NCBI GenBank assembly: GCA_938024025.1
Contig: CALJBY010000318.1
Location: 1 to 6,704, forward strand
Length of the DNA: 6,704 nucleotides
Direction: 5' to 3'
DNA from: an uncultured bacterium
GTDB taxonomy: Bacteria > Desulfobacterota > WTBG01
Below the pieces are notes generated by a model. It made no database searches. It saw only the letters and a list, made by a program, of their open reading frames with translations, and was not told the origin of the DNA. Below, one piece after another: positions 1 to 6,683 of this stretch (its first letter is position 1; each line of letters begins with the position of its first letter). Made by a program: the position numbers and the translations under genes.

Positions 1-1782
1 GGGGAAATCCTCGTAGGCCAGGTGGCCAAGAGGCAGGCGGTAACCAATCCTGAAAATACCATATTTTCAATAAAGAGATTTATGGGCAGAAAATATGATG
101 AGGTTAACGAAGAAATGAAGATGGTCCCCTATAAGGTGGTAAAGGCTTCAAATGGGGATGCCCGGGTTGAGATAATGGGTAAGGAGTATTCCCCCCCTGA
201 GATCTGTGCCAAGATACTGCAAAAATTGAAAAAATCTGCAGAGGCTTACCTGGGGACCGAAGTAACTGATGCCGTGGTAACCGTTCCTGCATATTTTAAT
301 GACAGCCAGCGCCAGGCAACTAAGGATGCCGGCAAAATTGCCGGTTTGAATGTTCTTAGGATTATCAACGAACCAACTGCATCAGCCCTCGCCTATGGTT
401 TGGATAAGAAGAAAGACGAGCGGATTGCTGTGTATGATTTCGGAGGAGGAACCTTTGACATCTCCATCCTGGAGGTCGGTGACAATGTTGTTGAGGTTAA
501 GGCGACTAACGGTGATACCCATTTGGGTGGGGACAACATGGACCAGCGGATCATCGACTGGCTGGTTGCAGAATTTAAGAAAGATCAGGGTATTGATCTC
601 AGTAAAGATAGGATGGCCCTGCAGAGATTAAAAGAGGCGGCTGAAAAGGCAAAAATTGAATTGTCGAGCACGGTGGAAACGGAGATTAACCTGCCCTTTG
701 TAACAGCGGATGCCGCTGGTCCCAAACACCTTAATATCAAGCTGACCCGGGCCAAATTTGAGCAAATGGTAGATGATATCATAGAAAAATCTCATCAGCC
801 CTGTGAAGTGGCTCTCAAAGATTCCAAGCTGCAAAAGTCAGAGATCAATGAAGCAGTTTTAGTTGGTGGATCAACACGCGTTCCCCGGGTACAATCATTG
901 ATGAAAGAATTGTTTGGGAAGGAGCCTCATAAGGGGGTTAATCCTGATGAAGTGGTGGCATTAGGCGCCGCTGTTCAAGCAGGCGTTTTAGCCGGTGAGG
1001 TGAAAGATGTATTACTGCTGGATGTAACGCCTTTAACCCTGGGTATTGAAACACTGGGAGGAGTGCGCACCAGGCTGATTGAGAAAAATACGACAATTCC
1101 AACGAGAAAGAGTGAGATCTTTACTACTGCTGCAGAGGGTCAAACCAGTGTGGAAATTCATGTCCTGCAGGGTGAACGGGAGATGGCCCGGGACAACAGG
1201 ACCCTCGGTCGGTTTCAGCTGGTGGGTATCCCTCCAGCTCCACGGGGTGTTCCTCAGGTAGAAGTGACCTTTGATATTGATGCCAATGGCATTGTTAATG
1301 TATCTGCAAAGGATTTGGGTACGGGCAAGGAGCAGAAAATTACCATAACTGCCTCCAGTGGACTAAGTGAAGAAGAGATCGACACGATGGTGAAAGATGC
1401 TGACCTCCATGCCGAGGAGGATAAGAAAAAGAAGGAGGAGATTGAAGTCAAGAATCAGGCAGATAGCTTGATTTACCAAACAGAGAAAGTTGTGAAGGAA
1501 AATAAAGATAAACTGTCAGAAGATGATTGTAAAGCTGTGGAGGATGCCATTAAGGATACGCAAACAGCCATGGAAAGTGGTGATGTTGCTCAGCTTAAGG
1601 AGAAGATGGATCTTCTCACCAAGGCATCCCATCACCTTGCTGAGTTGATCTATAAGCAGGCCCAGGATCAACAGCAGGGAACCCAACCCCCTCCTGGGGG
1701 AGATCCAGCAGATACTGGCGCTGCCCCCGGTGGACCAGATGAAGATGTGGTGGATGCTGAATTTGAGGATGCGGGTAGGTAG
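1..1782 (+). CDS. dnaK: Chaperone protein DnaK (Hsp70), 5'-truncated by window edge
   Basis: ATP-driven Hsp70 chaperone of the cytosol, working with DnaJ and GrpE. The frame is open from base 1 (GEILVGQ, then [13 protein letters not shown]), so the true start lies about 50 codons upstream; the GTG at 22 is an internal valine. Seen: the nucleotide-binding domain with phosphate motif DFGGGTFD (436-459) and the LVGGSTRVP signature (859-885); the interdomain linker DVLLLD (1006-1023); a beta-sandwich substrate-binding domain (about 1024-1365); a helical lid rich in Lys/Glu; a Pro/Gly-rich tail (about 1681-1735); and the [11 protein letters not shown]-terminus typical of bacterial DnaK. The roughly 593 visible codons plus the missing part give the usual length of about 640. 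No frameshift or missing motif is visible. It is followed by a terminator rather than by dnaJ, so it probably ends its transcription unit. Identification is secure from family knowledge; upstream partners cannot be seen. Confidence 0.97.
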   Translation, partial: GEILVGQVAKRQAVTNPENTIFSIKRFMGRKYDEVNEEMKMVPYKVVKASNGDARVEIMGKEYSPPEICAKILQKLKKSAEAYLGTEVTDAVVTVPAYFNDSQRQATKDAGKIAGLNVLRIINEPTASALAYGLDKKKDERIAVYDFGGGTFDISILEVGDNVVEVKATNGDTHLGGDNMDQRIIDWLVAEFKKDQGIDLSKDRMALQRLKEAAEKAKIELSSTVETEINLPFVTADAAGPKHLNIKLTRAKFEQMVDDIIEKSHQPCEVALKDSKLQKSEINEAVLVGGSTRVPRVQSLMKELFGKEPHKGVNPDEVVALGAAVQAGVLAGEVKDVLLLDVTPLTLGIETLGGVRTRLIEKNTTIPTRKSEIFTTAAEGQTSVEIHVLQGEREMARDNRTLGRFQLVGIPPAPRGVPQVEVTFDIDANGIVNVSAKDLGTGKEQKITITASSGLSEEEIDTMVKDADLHAEEDKKKKEEIEVKNQADSLIYQTEKVVKENKDKLSEDDCKAVEDAIKDTQTAMESGDVAQLKEKMDLLTKASHHLAELIYKQAQDQQQGTQPPPGGDPADTGAAPGGPDEDVVDAEFEDAGR

Positions 1783-1810
1783 GTTGTTGTTTGCTGCACT
1801 TCTGTCCTTG

Positions 1811-1852
1811 CCCTCTGTGGTGACGCGTTGTCATCAGAGAGGGTGGTTTTTT
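1811..1852 (+). terminator. Rho-independent terminator of dnaK
   Basis: A 14-bp stem (1811-1824 with 1830-1843) has one mismatch and one G-U pair, closes a GCGTT loop, and is followed after TGG by six T (1847-1852). It lies 28 bases after the dnaK stop, the normal position for an intrinsic terminator. It separates dnaK from the lipid gene downstream, although no convincing new promoter is visible between them, so some readthrough may feed the next gene. Confidence 0.88.
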
Positions 1853-1888
1853 AACCTGAAAGTGAGGGGACCTTGAAAACAACTAGAG

Positions 1889-2497
1889 ATGGGGAGCGTG
1901 ATGATAAGTTCTAAAATGGGACATCGCTTAGATTCTCCTCTCTCTAAGCTGCTCAAGGTAGTTTTCAGAAACAACAGTCTCAACCCAACCTATTTTACCC
2001 TCTTGGGGCTTTTTGTTAACATTTTAGCTGCGGCTGCATTTATATACGGGAACTGGCTGCTGGCAGGACTGCTGATTCTTTCGGCCGGAATGTTTGATAT
2101 GCTCGATGGTGCTGTCGCCCGTACCTTTGGTAAGGTTACCCGTTTTGGCGGGTTTCTTGATTCGGTTATTGACCGGTATTCTGATCTGGTACTCTTGATC
2201 GGGCTGATTATCTACTATGCAAAACAGCAGAACATGCATTTGCTTGTATTAACAGCAGTTGTTTCGATCGGGACCATTTTGATTCCCTACACCAGGGCTC
2301 GGGCAGAGGTTTTTATTCCTCACTGCGATGTTGGAATGATGGAAAGAGCAGAGCGGATCATTTTGCTGGCAGTAGGAGGTATGTTGCAGCAAACCCTTAA
2401 CGTAATGCCTGTAGTGTTATGGATCTTAGCCATCTTTACTCACCTCACTGTTTTTCACCGCATCTATTTTACCTGGAAGGAAACACAAAAGTTGTAA
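1889..2497 (+). CDS. CDP-alcohol phosphatidyltransferase family protein
   Basis: Integral membrane enzyme that joins a CDP-linked lipid (CDP-diacylglycerol type) to an alcohol, releasing CMP, in phospholipid synthesis. Seen: the complete family motif D70-x2-D73-G74-x2-A77-R78-x8-G87-x3-D91-x3-D95, whose aspartates bind two metal ions, and about six hydrophobic segments (roughly residues 35-54, 55-69, 99-111, 117-134, 157-167, 172-190). The 202-residue length suits the family. YTRARAE (134-140) followed by ERAER (152-156) recalls phosphatidylinositol-phosphate and archaetidylinositol-phosphate synthases more than PgsA or PssA, so the acceptor may be an inositol phosphate or similar; this is inference. 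Start: the ATG at 1889 has no well-placed Shine-Dalgarno, whereas the in-frame ATG at 1901 has GGGGAG (1891-1896) 4 bases upstream and may be the true start (198 residues). The family is certain; the substrate is not. Confidence 0.9.
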   Translation: MGSVMISSKMGHRLDSPLSKLLKVVFRNNSLNPTYFTLLGLFVNILAAAAFIYGNWLLAGLLILSAGMFDMLDGAVARTFGKVTRFGGFLDSVIDRYSDLVLLIGLIIYYAKQQNMHLLVLTAVVSIGTILIPYTRARAEVFIPHCDVGMMERAERIILLAVGGMLQQTLNVMPVVLWILAIFTHLTVFHRIYFTWKETQKL

Positions 2498-2503
2498 GGT
2501 TTT

Positions 2504-2568
2504 CAGTGAACTGCTTTTAACGGGTTGCCTTAAATTTAAAATTAAAAGCCGCTCAAGTTTTAACACTG
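2504..2568. repeat. Nested imperfect inverted repeat (AT-rich hairpin)
   Basis: Three nested complementary segments could fold into one bulged hairpin: CAGTG (2504-2508) with CACTG (2564-2568), AACT (2509-2512) with AGTT (2556-2559), and GCTTTTAA (2513-2520) with TTAAAAGC (2542-2549). The loop is 21 bases and the 3' arm has bulges of 4 and 6 bases. It starts 6 bases after the stop of the lipid gene. There is no clean terminal U-tract, so it is not a standard terminator; it may be a 3'-end mRNA structure or chance in AT-rich DNA. Confidence 0.3.
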
Positions 2569-2622
2569 TGTGCTCGATTTAAAAGGTGCTAGTGCGTGCA
2601 ATGGAAAAAATTTGAGAACTGG

Positions 2623-2651
2623 TTGAAAAATAGCAGCTGATTTGTTATTCT
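2623..2651 (+). promoter_or_regulatory. Candidate housekeeping promoter for the htpX operon
   Basis: TTGAAA (2623-2628, 5 of 6 to the -35 consensus) is spaced exactly 17 bases from TATTCT (2646-2651, 4 of 6 to the -10 consensus). Initiation near 2658 would leave a leader of about 19 bases containing the AGAGGA ribosome binding site (2661-2666) before the ATG at 2677. The -35 also resembles the heat-shock sigma-32 box, but no CCC-containing -10 follows. Confidence 0.5.
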
Positions 2652-2676
2652 TTTAAAGACAGAGGACGAGTGAATA

Positions 2677-3525
2677 ATGGGGAATCAGTTAAAGACGACA
2701 CTCTTGTTAGGAAGTTTGACCGGATTACTTGTAGTAATCGGCAACTATTTCGGTGGCAGTTCTGGAATGGTGATTGCGTTTCTTTTTGCCATCGGTATGA
2801 ACCTTGGCAGTTATTGGTTTTCCGATAAGATTGTTCTCAGGTTGTACAAGGCTAAGGAGATTTCTTACGGTGATGCTCCCGAGTTATATGGAATGGTCAG
2901 TAAGCTCTGTCAGTCTGCTTCTCTGCCCATGCCCAAGATATATCTGATTCCAAAAGAAGCACCCAATGCCTTTGCGACGGGTAGAAGTCCTCACCAAGCG
3001 GTGGTAGCTGTTACACAAGGTATCGTGAGGCTGCTCAAGCCGTCTGAGTTAGAAGGTGTGCTCGCTCACGAACTGGCACACATTAAAAACAGGGATATTT
3101 TGATCAGTGCAATTGCTGCAACCCTGGCGGGTGTTATCATGATGATTGCCAGCATGGCGCGGTGGGCTGCACTTTTTGGAGGTTTTGGAGGGAGTAGTGA
3201 TGATGACGATGGTGGCATTGTGGGATTCCTCTTTCTCATCTTTTTAGCTCCTGTTGCGGCGATGATTATTCAGCTGGCGATTTCCCGATCAAGGGAATAT
3301 TTAGCAGACGCAACAGGTGCACATATTGCGGGAACTCCTCTCGGACTGGCATCAGCACTGGAAAAGCTTGATTATGCTTCAAAAAAGGTGCCCCTCGCAG
3401 CCAATCCTGCCACGGCACATCTTTTTATAGTGAACCCTCTTGCGGGCAGGTCTCTCATGGGGCTCTTCAGTACCCATCCTCCCATTGCTGAACGGATAGC
3501 ACGATTAAGAAAAGGTCCGGGATAA
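2677..3525 (+). CDS. htpX: Membrane zinc metalloprotease HtpX (M48 family)
   Basis: Inner-membrane, zinc-dependent endoprotease with a cytosolic active site that degrades misfolded membrane proteins; in E. coli it is stress-induced and overlaps FtsH function. Seen: two N-terminal membrane segments (about residues 7-24 and 31-48); the catalytic HELAH at 131-135, with two zinc-binding histidines and catalytic Glu132; two further hydrophobic segments (about 142-158 and 181-203) around an acidic GSSDDDDGG loop; then SREYLAD with the third zinc ligand Glu207; and the HtpX signatures PNAFATG (96-102) and STHPPI (265-270). At 282 residues it is normal length and looks intact. AGAGGA lies 10 bases before the ATG. 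It is the first gene of a probable operon with the Clp ATPase, which begins 13-37 bases after its stop. Confidence is high. Confidence 0.95.
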   Translation: MGNQLKTTLLLGSLTGLLVVIGNYFGGSSGMVIAFLFAIGMNLGSYWFSDKIVLRLYKAKEISYGDAPELYGMVSKLCQSASLPMPKIYLIPKEAPNAFATGRSPHQAVVAVTQGIVRLLKPSELEGVLAHELAHIKNRDILISAIAATLAGVIMMIASMARWAALFGGFGGSSDDDDGGIVGFLFLIFLAPVAAMIIQLAISRSREYLADATGAHIAGTPLGLASALEKLDYASKKVPLAANPATAHLFIVNPLAGRSLMGLFSTHPPIAERIARLRKGPG

Positions 3526-3538
3526 CAGAGCGGTTAAA

Positions 3539-5836
3539 TTGAAATCTGAAAAGGATATCTACGTGATTGATTTAGGTAACTATAAAGACTATTTTTCTGA
3601 AAAGGTTGGCCGAGTATTAACGATTGCCATAGAAGAGTCCAAGAAACGTCAGCATGGTCGCTTGGGTGTGGAACACCTCTTCCTTGCCTTTTCTCAAGTG
3701 GAAGAAACCTTTTTTCGGGAAGTGTTATTTGATCTCGATCTTGATCCGCAGATCGTTATTAAACAGCTGGATCAGTATTTGTCTTCTTCGATGGAATATC
3801 TGGGAGTGGGGATGCAAGTTACCGCAGCGACCAAGAATATTTTACGCCTGGCATGGAAGGAGGCTCAGCAGGTTGGAAGGAAGCTTATCGAGACGAGTGA
3901 TCTTTTTATTGCCTTTTTTCAGGAAGAGGGGAGTATTCCAGCAAAGATTTTCAGTGATTTGGGTGTGGACACGAATAGAGTGCTGCAAACCGTTGTCATT
4001 AAGGCCAGGGTTTTAGAAGAAGAACAGGAGAAGTATAAAAAGAAATTTGAGCTTCCTACGCACCTCAAATATTTTGGTGTCAACTTAAACAAGCTGGCAC
4101 GATTGAATAAGATACCACCTATTATCGGCAGAGAGGAAGAAATCAAACAGATGATTGAGATTCTCTGCCACCGGAACACCTCTAATTCGGTTATGATTGT
4201 AGGCGAACCCGGTGTTGGTAAAACAGCTCTCGTAGAAGGGCTGGCGAGGAAGTTTGAACTCGATTCGGGGGGAATTCCTGCGAGATTGAGAGACTATCAG
4301 ATTGTAAATCTTCAGATGAATACCATAGTAGCGGGCACTATGTTCAGGGGTATGTTTGAAGACAGGATAGAAAAGATTATCAACGAATTAAAAGAAGCAA
4401 AGAACCTTATTCTTTTTGTTGATGAGGCACACACTATTATCGGAGCAGGATCGGCTCTGGGGGTAAACGCTGATGCTGCGAACATTTTTAAATCTACCCT
4501 CGCCCGGGGCGAGGTACAGATTATCGGGGCTACCACTGCAGCAGAATACAAGATGTATATTCAGGAAGACGAAGCATTAGCACGTCGGTTCAGAGTAATC
4601 GACCTTAAAGAGTCGTCGATCGAGGATACCAAGGAAATTCTTCTCGGGGTCCGATCCCGGTTAGAAAACAACTATAATGTGGATATCTCAGATGAAGCTT
4701 TAGAGACAGCACTGGAACTGTCACCCCGGTACATGCATGCCTTACGCTTACCGGACAAACCCATTTCCTGGCTGGACACATCCTGTGTTAAAGTAGAGCT
4801 CAACCGTCCGGATGACTGTGTTCGCGCCAAGGATGTTATCCAGGTCGTTTCACAAACGGCCCGGGTACCATTAGACATGGTTTATAGGGATACGACTGAA
4901 CGATTGAGCTCTTTGGAGAGCTCACTGGCCAACCGGGTAGTTGGCCAGCGGGAGGCAATTAATTCCCTGGCAAAGCACCTCCGATTAAATAAAGGGCCAC
5001 TCAAGGAAAAGTTTGAGCGGCCTGATGGTGTCCTGCTTTTTCTCGGCCCTACAGGGGTTGGTAAAACTGAACTGGCAAAGGCCCTGGCTGAATTTCTCTT
5101 TGGAGATGAGAAGAAAATGGTTCGCCTGGACATGTCAGAGTATAAGGACTCTACCGTTGCGGTAGATAAGCTGATCGGGATGCCACGGGGCATTGTAGGT
5201 TCAGAGCGGGGAGGGCTCCTCACGAACCAGGTAAGGGATACTCCCTATACGGTAGTCCTGCTTGATGAAGTGGAAAAAGCAAACCCGTATGTCTTAAACC
5301 TCTTCCTTCAGGTTTTTGATGAAGGCTGGCTCACCGACGGCAGAGGAAAGCGGGTGTATTTCAGTGATGCCGTGATTATTATGACCTCTAATTTGGGCTC
5401 AGGTGAATTTAAAAATTTAACAAAGCCTATGGGATTTCTTACTGATTCCCAGGCGCTTACCTCAATCAAAAGGGCTGTGATGAAAGAAGTGGAAAACACC
5501 TTTTCTCCCGAATTCCTAAACCGGGTTGATGATACCATTGTCTTTTCACCATTAACACGCGAGGAAGTGAAAGCGATTGCCACAATGTACTTGGAGAAGA
5601 TTAAGCAGCAGATGAAACCTAAAGGAAAGGTGATGAGTGTTACTGAAGAAGCCCTGGAGCACTTGGTTGATTGCGGATTCAGCCCTAAGTTCGGAGCCCG
5701 ATTTCTTAAAAGGACTATAGATGAAAAGGTGAAAATTCCCCTCACCCTCAAGTGGAAGGAGGGAAGTGAGTTTTTCGTTGATATGAGAGATGGTACACTC
5801 TGGGTGGAAAGTGCTGAGGGCCTGGCATTGGTATGA
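3539..5836 (+). CDS. Clp-type double-ring AAA+ unfoldase, ClpA/ClpC-like, no middle domain
   Basis: Predicted hexameric ATP-driven protein unfoldase. Residues are numbered from the TTG at 3539. A Clp N domain with two repeats spans about 18-160. AAA+ module 1 has Walker A GEPGVGKT (222-229), Walker B ILFVDEAH (291-298) and arginine fingers ARRF (348-351). Module 2 has Walker A GPTGVGKT (503-510), Walker B VVLLDE (572-577), sensor-1 N618, arginine finger R662 and sensor-2 GAR (719-721). No coiled-coil M domain separates or interrupts the rings, so it is closer to ClpA than to ClpB or ClpC in layout. MGF (631-633) sits where ClpA, ClpX and ClpC carry the (I/L/V)-G-(F/L) ClpP-docking tripeptide, suggesting ClpP partnership. 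Odd: the second pore loop is GIVG (551-554) instead of GYVG, the first has F269 for Tyr, and the end of module 1 (404-419) is divergent. The TTG start is doubtful: the in-frame GTG at 3563 has AAAAGGA (3549-3555) 7 bases upstream and gives 757 residues. Confidence 0.9.
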   Translation: MKSEKDIYVIDLGNYKDYFSEKVGRVLTIAIEESKKRQHGRLGVEHLFLAFSQVEETFFREVLFDLDLDPQIVIKQLDQYLSSSMEYLGVGMQVTAATKNILRLAWKEAQQVGRKLIETSDLFIAFFQEEGSIPAKIFSDLGVDTNRVLQTVVIKARVLEEEQEKYKKKFELPTHLKYFGVNLNKLARLNKIPPIIGREEEIKQMIEILCHRNTSNSVMIVGEPGVGKTALVEGLARKFELDSGGIPARLRDYQIVNLQMNTIVAGTMFRGMFEDRIEKIINELKEAKNLILFVDEAHTIIGAGSALGVNADAANIFKSTLARGEVQIIGATTAAEYKMYIQEDEALARRFRVIDLKESSIEDTKEILLGVRSRLENNYNVDISDEALETALELSPRYMHALRLPDKPISWLDTSCVKVELNRPDDCVRAKDVIQVVSQTARVPLDMVYRDTTERLSSLESSLANRVVGQREAINSLAKHLRLNKGPLKEKFERPDGVLLFLGPTGVGKTELAKALAEFLFGDEKKMVRLDMSEYKDSTVAVDKLIGMPRGIVGSERGGLLTNQVRDTPYTVVLLDEVEKANPYVLNLFLQVFDEGWLTDGRGKRVYFSDAVIIMTSNLGSGEFKNLTKPMGFLTDSQALTSIKRAVMKEVENTFSPEFLNRVDDTIVFSPLTREEVKAIATMYLEKIKQQMKPKGKVMSVTEEALEHLVDCGFSPKFGARFLKRTIDEKVKIPLTLKWKEGSEFFVDMRDGTLWVESAEGLALV
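3549..3565 (+). promoter_or_regulatory. Ribosome binding site deciding a GTG start for the Clp gene
   Basis: AAAAGGA (3549-3555) lies 7 bases before the in-frame GTG at 3563-3565, an ideal spacing. The TTG at 3539 has only the weak AGAGCGG upstream. With the GTG start the protein begins MIDLGNYKDYF, a short lead into the Clp N domain, and htpX-clp spacing becomes 37 bases. Confidence 0.6.
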
Positions 5837-5888
5837 GGGTAGTTCGTTCGCCTGCAGTGATTGTGACCATCACAGGACATTTCATGTA

Positions 5889-5903
5889 TAAGGAGTACTT
5901 ATG
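5889..5903 (+). promoter_or_regulatory. Strong ribosome binding site for the DUF1844 gene
   Basis: TAAGGAGT (5889-5896) lies just ahead of the ATG at 5901, with 5 bases between the AGGAG core and the start codon. No promoter is obvious in the 64-base gap after the Clp gene, which favours cotranscription with it. Confidence 0.7.
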
Positions 5904-6329
5904 GCTAAAGATGAAACTATAGAGGGTAATGGCTTTGTTGTTAGGGATAAGAGGCAGTTTACTCCTGACGGTGAAGTAAAAACAGATGCTGAAACTAAGA
6001 AGGACGATACCAAAGCTGAAGTACAGGCAGAAACAGAAGCAAAGAAAGATGAAAGCCAGCAGCACGAACCGGTAAAGTTCCCTGAGATTAATTTCCCCTC
6101 GTTTATTCTATCCCTCAGCAGTTCAGCCCTGCTCCACTTTGGCGATATTCCTGATCCTGTAAGTGGTACTAAAGAACGAAATTTACCCATGGCCAAACAG
6201 ACGATTGATATCCTGGGTGTCCTGAAAGAAAAGACTCAGGGTAATCTCACCAATGATGAAGAGCAGCTAATTGATAATCTGCTCCATGACCTGCGTATCA
6301 AGTATGTTGAGGAGAGTAAAAAAGGCTAA
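5901..6329 (+). CDS. DUF1844 domain-containing protein, function unknown
   Basis: Small, probably cytosolic protein of 142 residues. The C-terminal part (about 60-138) matches my memory of the DUF1844 family: FPSFILSLSSSALLHFGDIP, then a DP..G..ERNLPMAKQTID stretch and GNLTNDEEQLIDNLLHDLR, predicted largely helical. The N-terminus carries GFVVRDKRQF (11-20), a short motif often preceding this domain. Residues 25-58 are a low-complexity Lys/Glu/Asp/Thr/Gln linker, probably disordered. There is no signal peptide or membrane segment. No biochemical function is established that I know of. It lies 64 bases after the Clp ATPase in the same direction and before a terminator, so it is probably the last gene of the htpX-clp unit. 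A link to protein quality control, for example as an adaptor, is context-based inference only. Confidence 0.85.
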   Translation: MAKDETIEGNGFVVRDKRQFTPDGEVKTDAETKKDDTKAEVQAETEAKKDESQQHEPVKFPEINFPSFILSLSSSALLHFGDIPDPVSGTKERNLPMAKQTIDILGVLKEKTQGNLTNDEEQLIDNLLHDLRIKYVEESKKG

Positions 6330-6353
6330 GAACCTCACTACGGCCTATCAGCT

Positions 6354-6405
6354 CTCTGCTTATCCCACTCCTTCTTCCACGAGTCTGCCAGCAGGGTTTT
6401 TTTTT
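6354..6405 (+). terminator. Putative intrinsic terminator of the htpX-clp-DUF1844 operon
   Basis: A run of nine T (6397-6405) directly follows AGCAGGG (6390-6396), which can pair with CTCTGCT (6354-6360; 7 bp including one G-U). The 29-base loop is unusually long, so hairpin quality is moderate; the T-tract and the position 67 bases after the last stop codon are the main support. Confidence 0.55.
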
Positions 6406-6438
6406 CGATAACGGTCTTAAACTGTTTTCTTTCTTGGG

Positions 6439-6453
6439 AGATGACCGTCATCT
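6439..6453. promoter_or_regulatory. 15-bp palindrome, possible operator
   Basis: AGATGAC-C-GTCATCT is perfectly symmetric, with 7-bp half-sites around one central base, the form expected for a dimeric regulator site. It has no following T-tract. It lies about 87 bases upstream of the -35 of the next promoter candidate, in intergenic sequence (6330-6602) that shows no coding region. No known regulator is recognised. Confidence 0.35.
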
Positions 6454-6539
6454 ATTCCGCATTACCGGTGTCACCATTCTCTAACCCGTCACTACAATTA
6501 CCTTACCAATTCACTGTTGCAAAATCTGAGTTAAATGTC

Positions 6540-6568
6540 TTGATTTTTTAAGGGCGAAACCTTATACA
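6540..6568 (+). promoter_or_regulatory. Candidate promoter for the leader ORF and epimerase gene
   Basis: TTGATT (6540-6545) and TATACA (6563-6568) are separated by 17 bases; each matches 4 of 6 consensus positions. Transcription from about 6575 would place a short leader before the mini-ORF at 6603. It follows the upstream terminator, where a new promoter is needed. Confidence 0.45.
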
Positions 6569-6602
6569 CTATGTAAGCAATCAGGATAGGTGGGGAATCA
6601 TT

Positions 6603-6683
6603 ATGTTGGACACTATTTCCCCTGTGGAAGACTGGTTTCAACTCGTTAAGATTTCGGTGGAGGTGAGACTATGCATGTATTAG
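6603..6683 (+). CDS. Possible 26-residue leader peptide overlapping the next gene
   Basis: ATG to TAG, 26 codons (MLDTISPVEDWFQLVKI, then SVEVRLCMY). A purine-rich Shine-Dalgarno-like AGGTGGGGA (6588-6596) lies 6 bases before the ATG. The ORF contains the strong ribosome binding site of the following gene and ends 13 bases inside it, in another frame, which would allow translational coupling. No run of a single amino acid typical of attenuator leaders is visible, and no homolog is recognised. It may be chance; support is placement and ribosome binding site only. Confidence 0.3.
   Translation: MLDTISPVEDWFQLVKISVEVRLCMY

Noticed and set aside
22..24. GTG as a start codon for dnaK
   Set aside because: The frame is open upstream and encodes GEILVGQ, conserved DnaK sequence; the gene is cut by the window edge, not started here.
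1872..1878. CTTGAAA, a perfect sigma-32 -35 box before the lipid gene
   Set aside because: No CCCAT-type -10 follows at the right distance, and it lies too close to the start codon to leave a usable leader.
2560..2592. CIRCE-like heat-shock operator upstream of htpX (TTAACACTG ... AGGTGCTAG)
   Set aside because: The arms match CIRCE at only 7 of 9 and 6 of 9 positions, and the spacer is 15 bases rather than the required 9.
5856..5876. Small hairpin GTGAT/ATCAC between the Clp and DUF1844 genes
   Set aside because: The stem is only 5 bp and no T-tract follows, so it does not support a terminator separating the two genes.
5308..5880. 190-codon reverse-strand open frame
   Set aside because: It lies antisense across the Clp coding region and reads as low-complexity sequence with no domain. 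It is a shadow of a strong + strand gene.
5748..6065. Reverse-strand frame with a hydrophobic Phe/Cys-rich N-terminus resembling a membrane segment
   Set aside because: The hydrophobicity is the complement of the Lys/Glu-rich linker of the DUF1844 gene; no family resemblance is seen.
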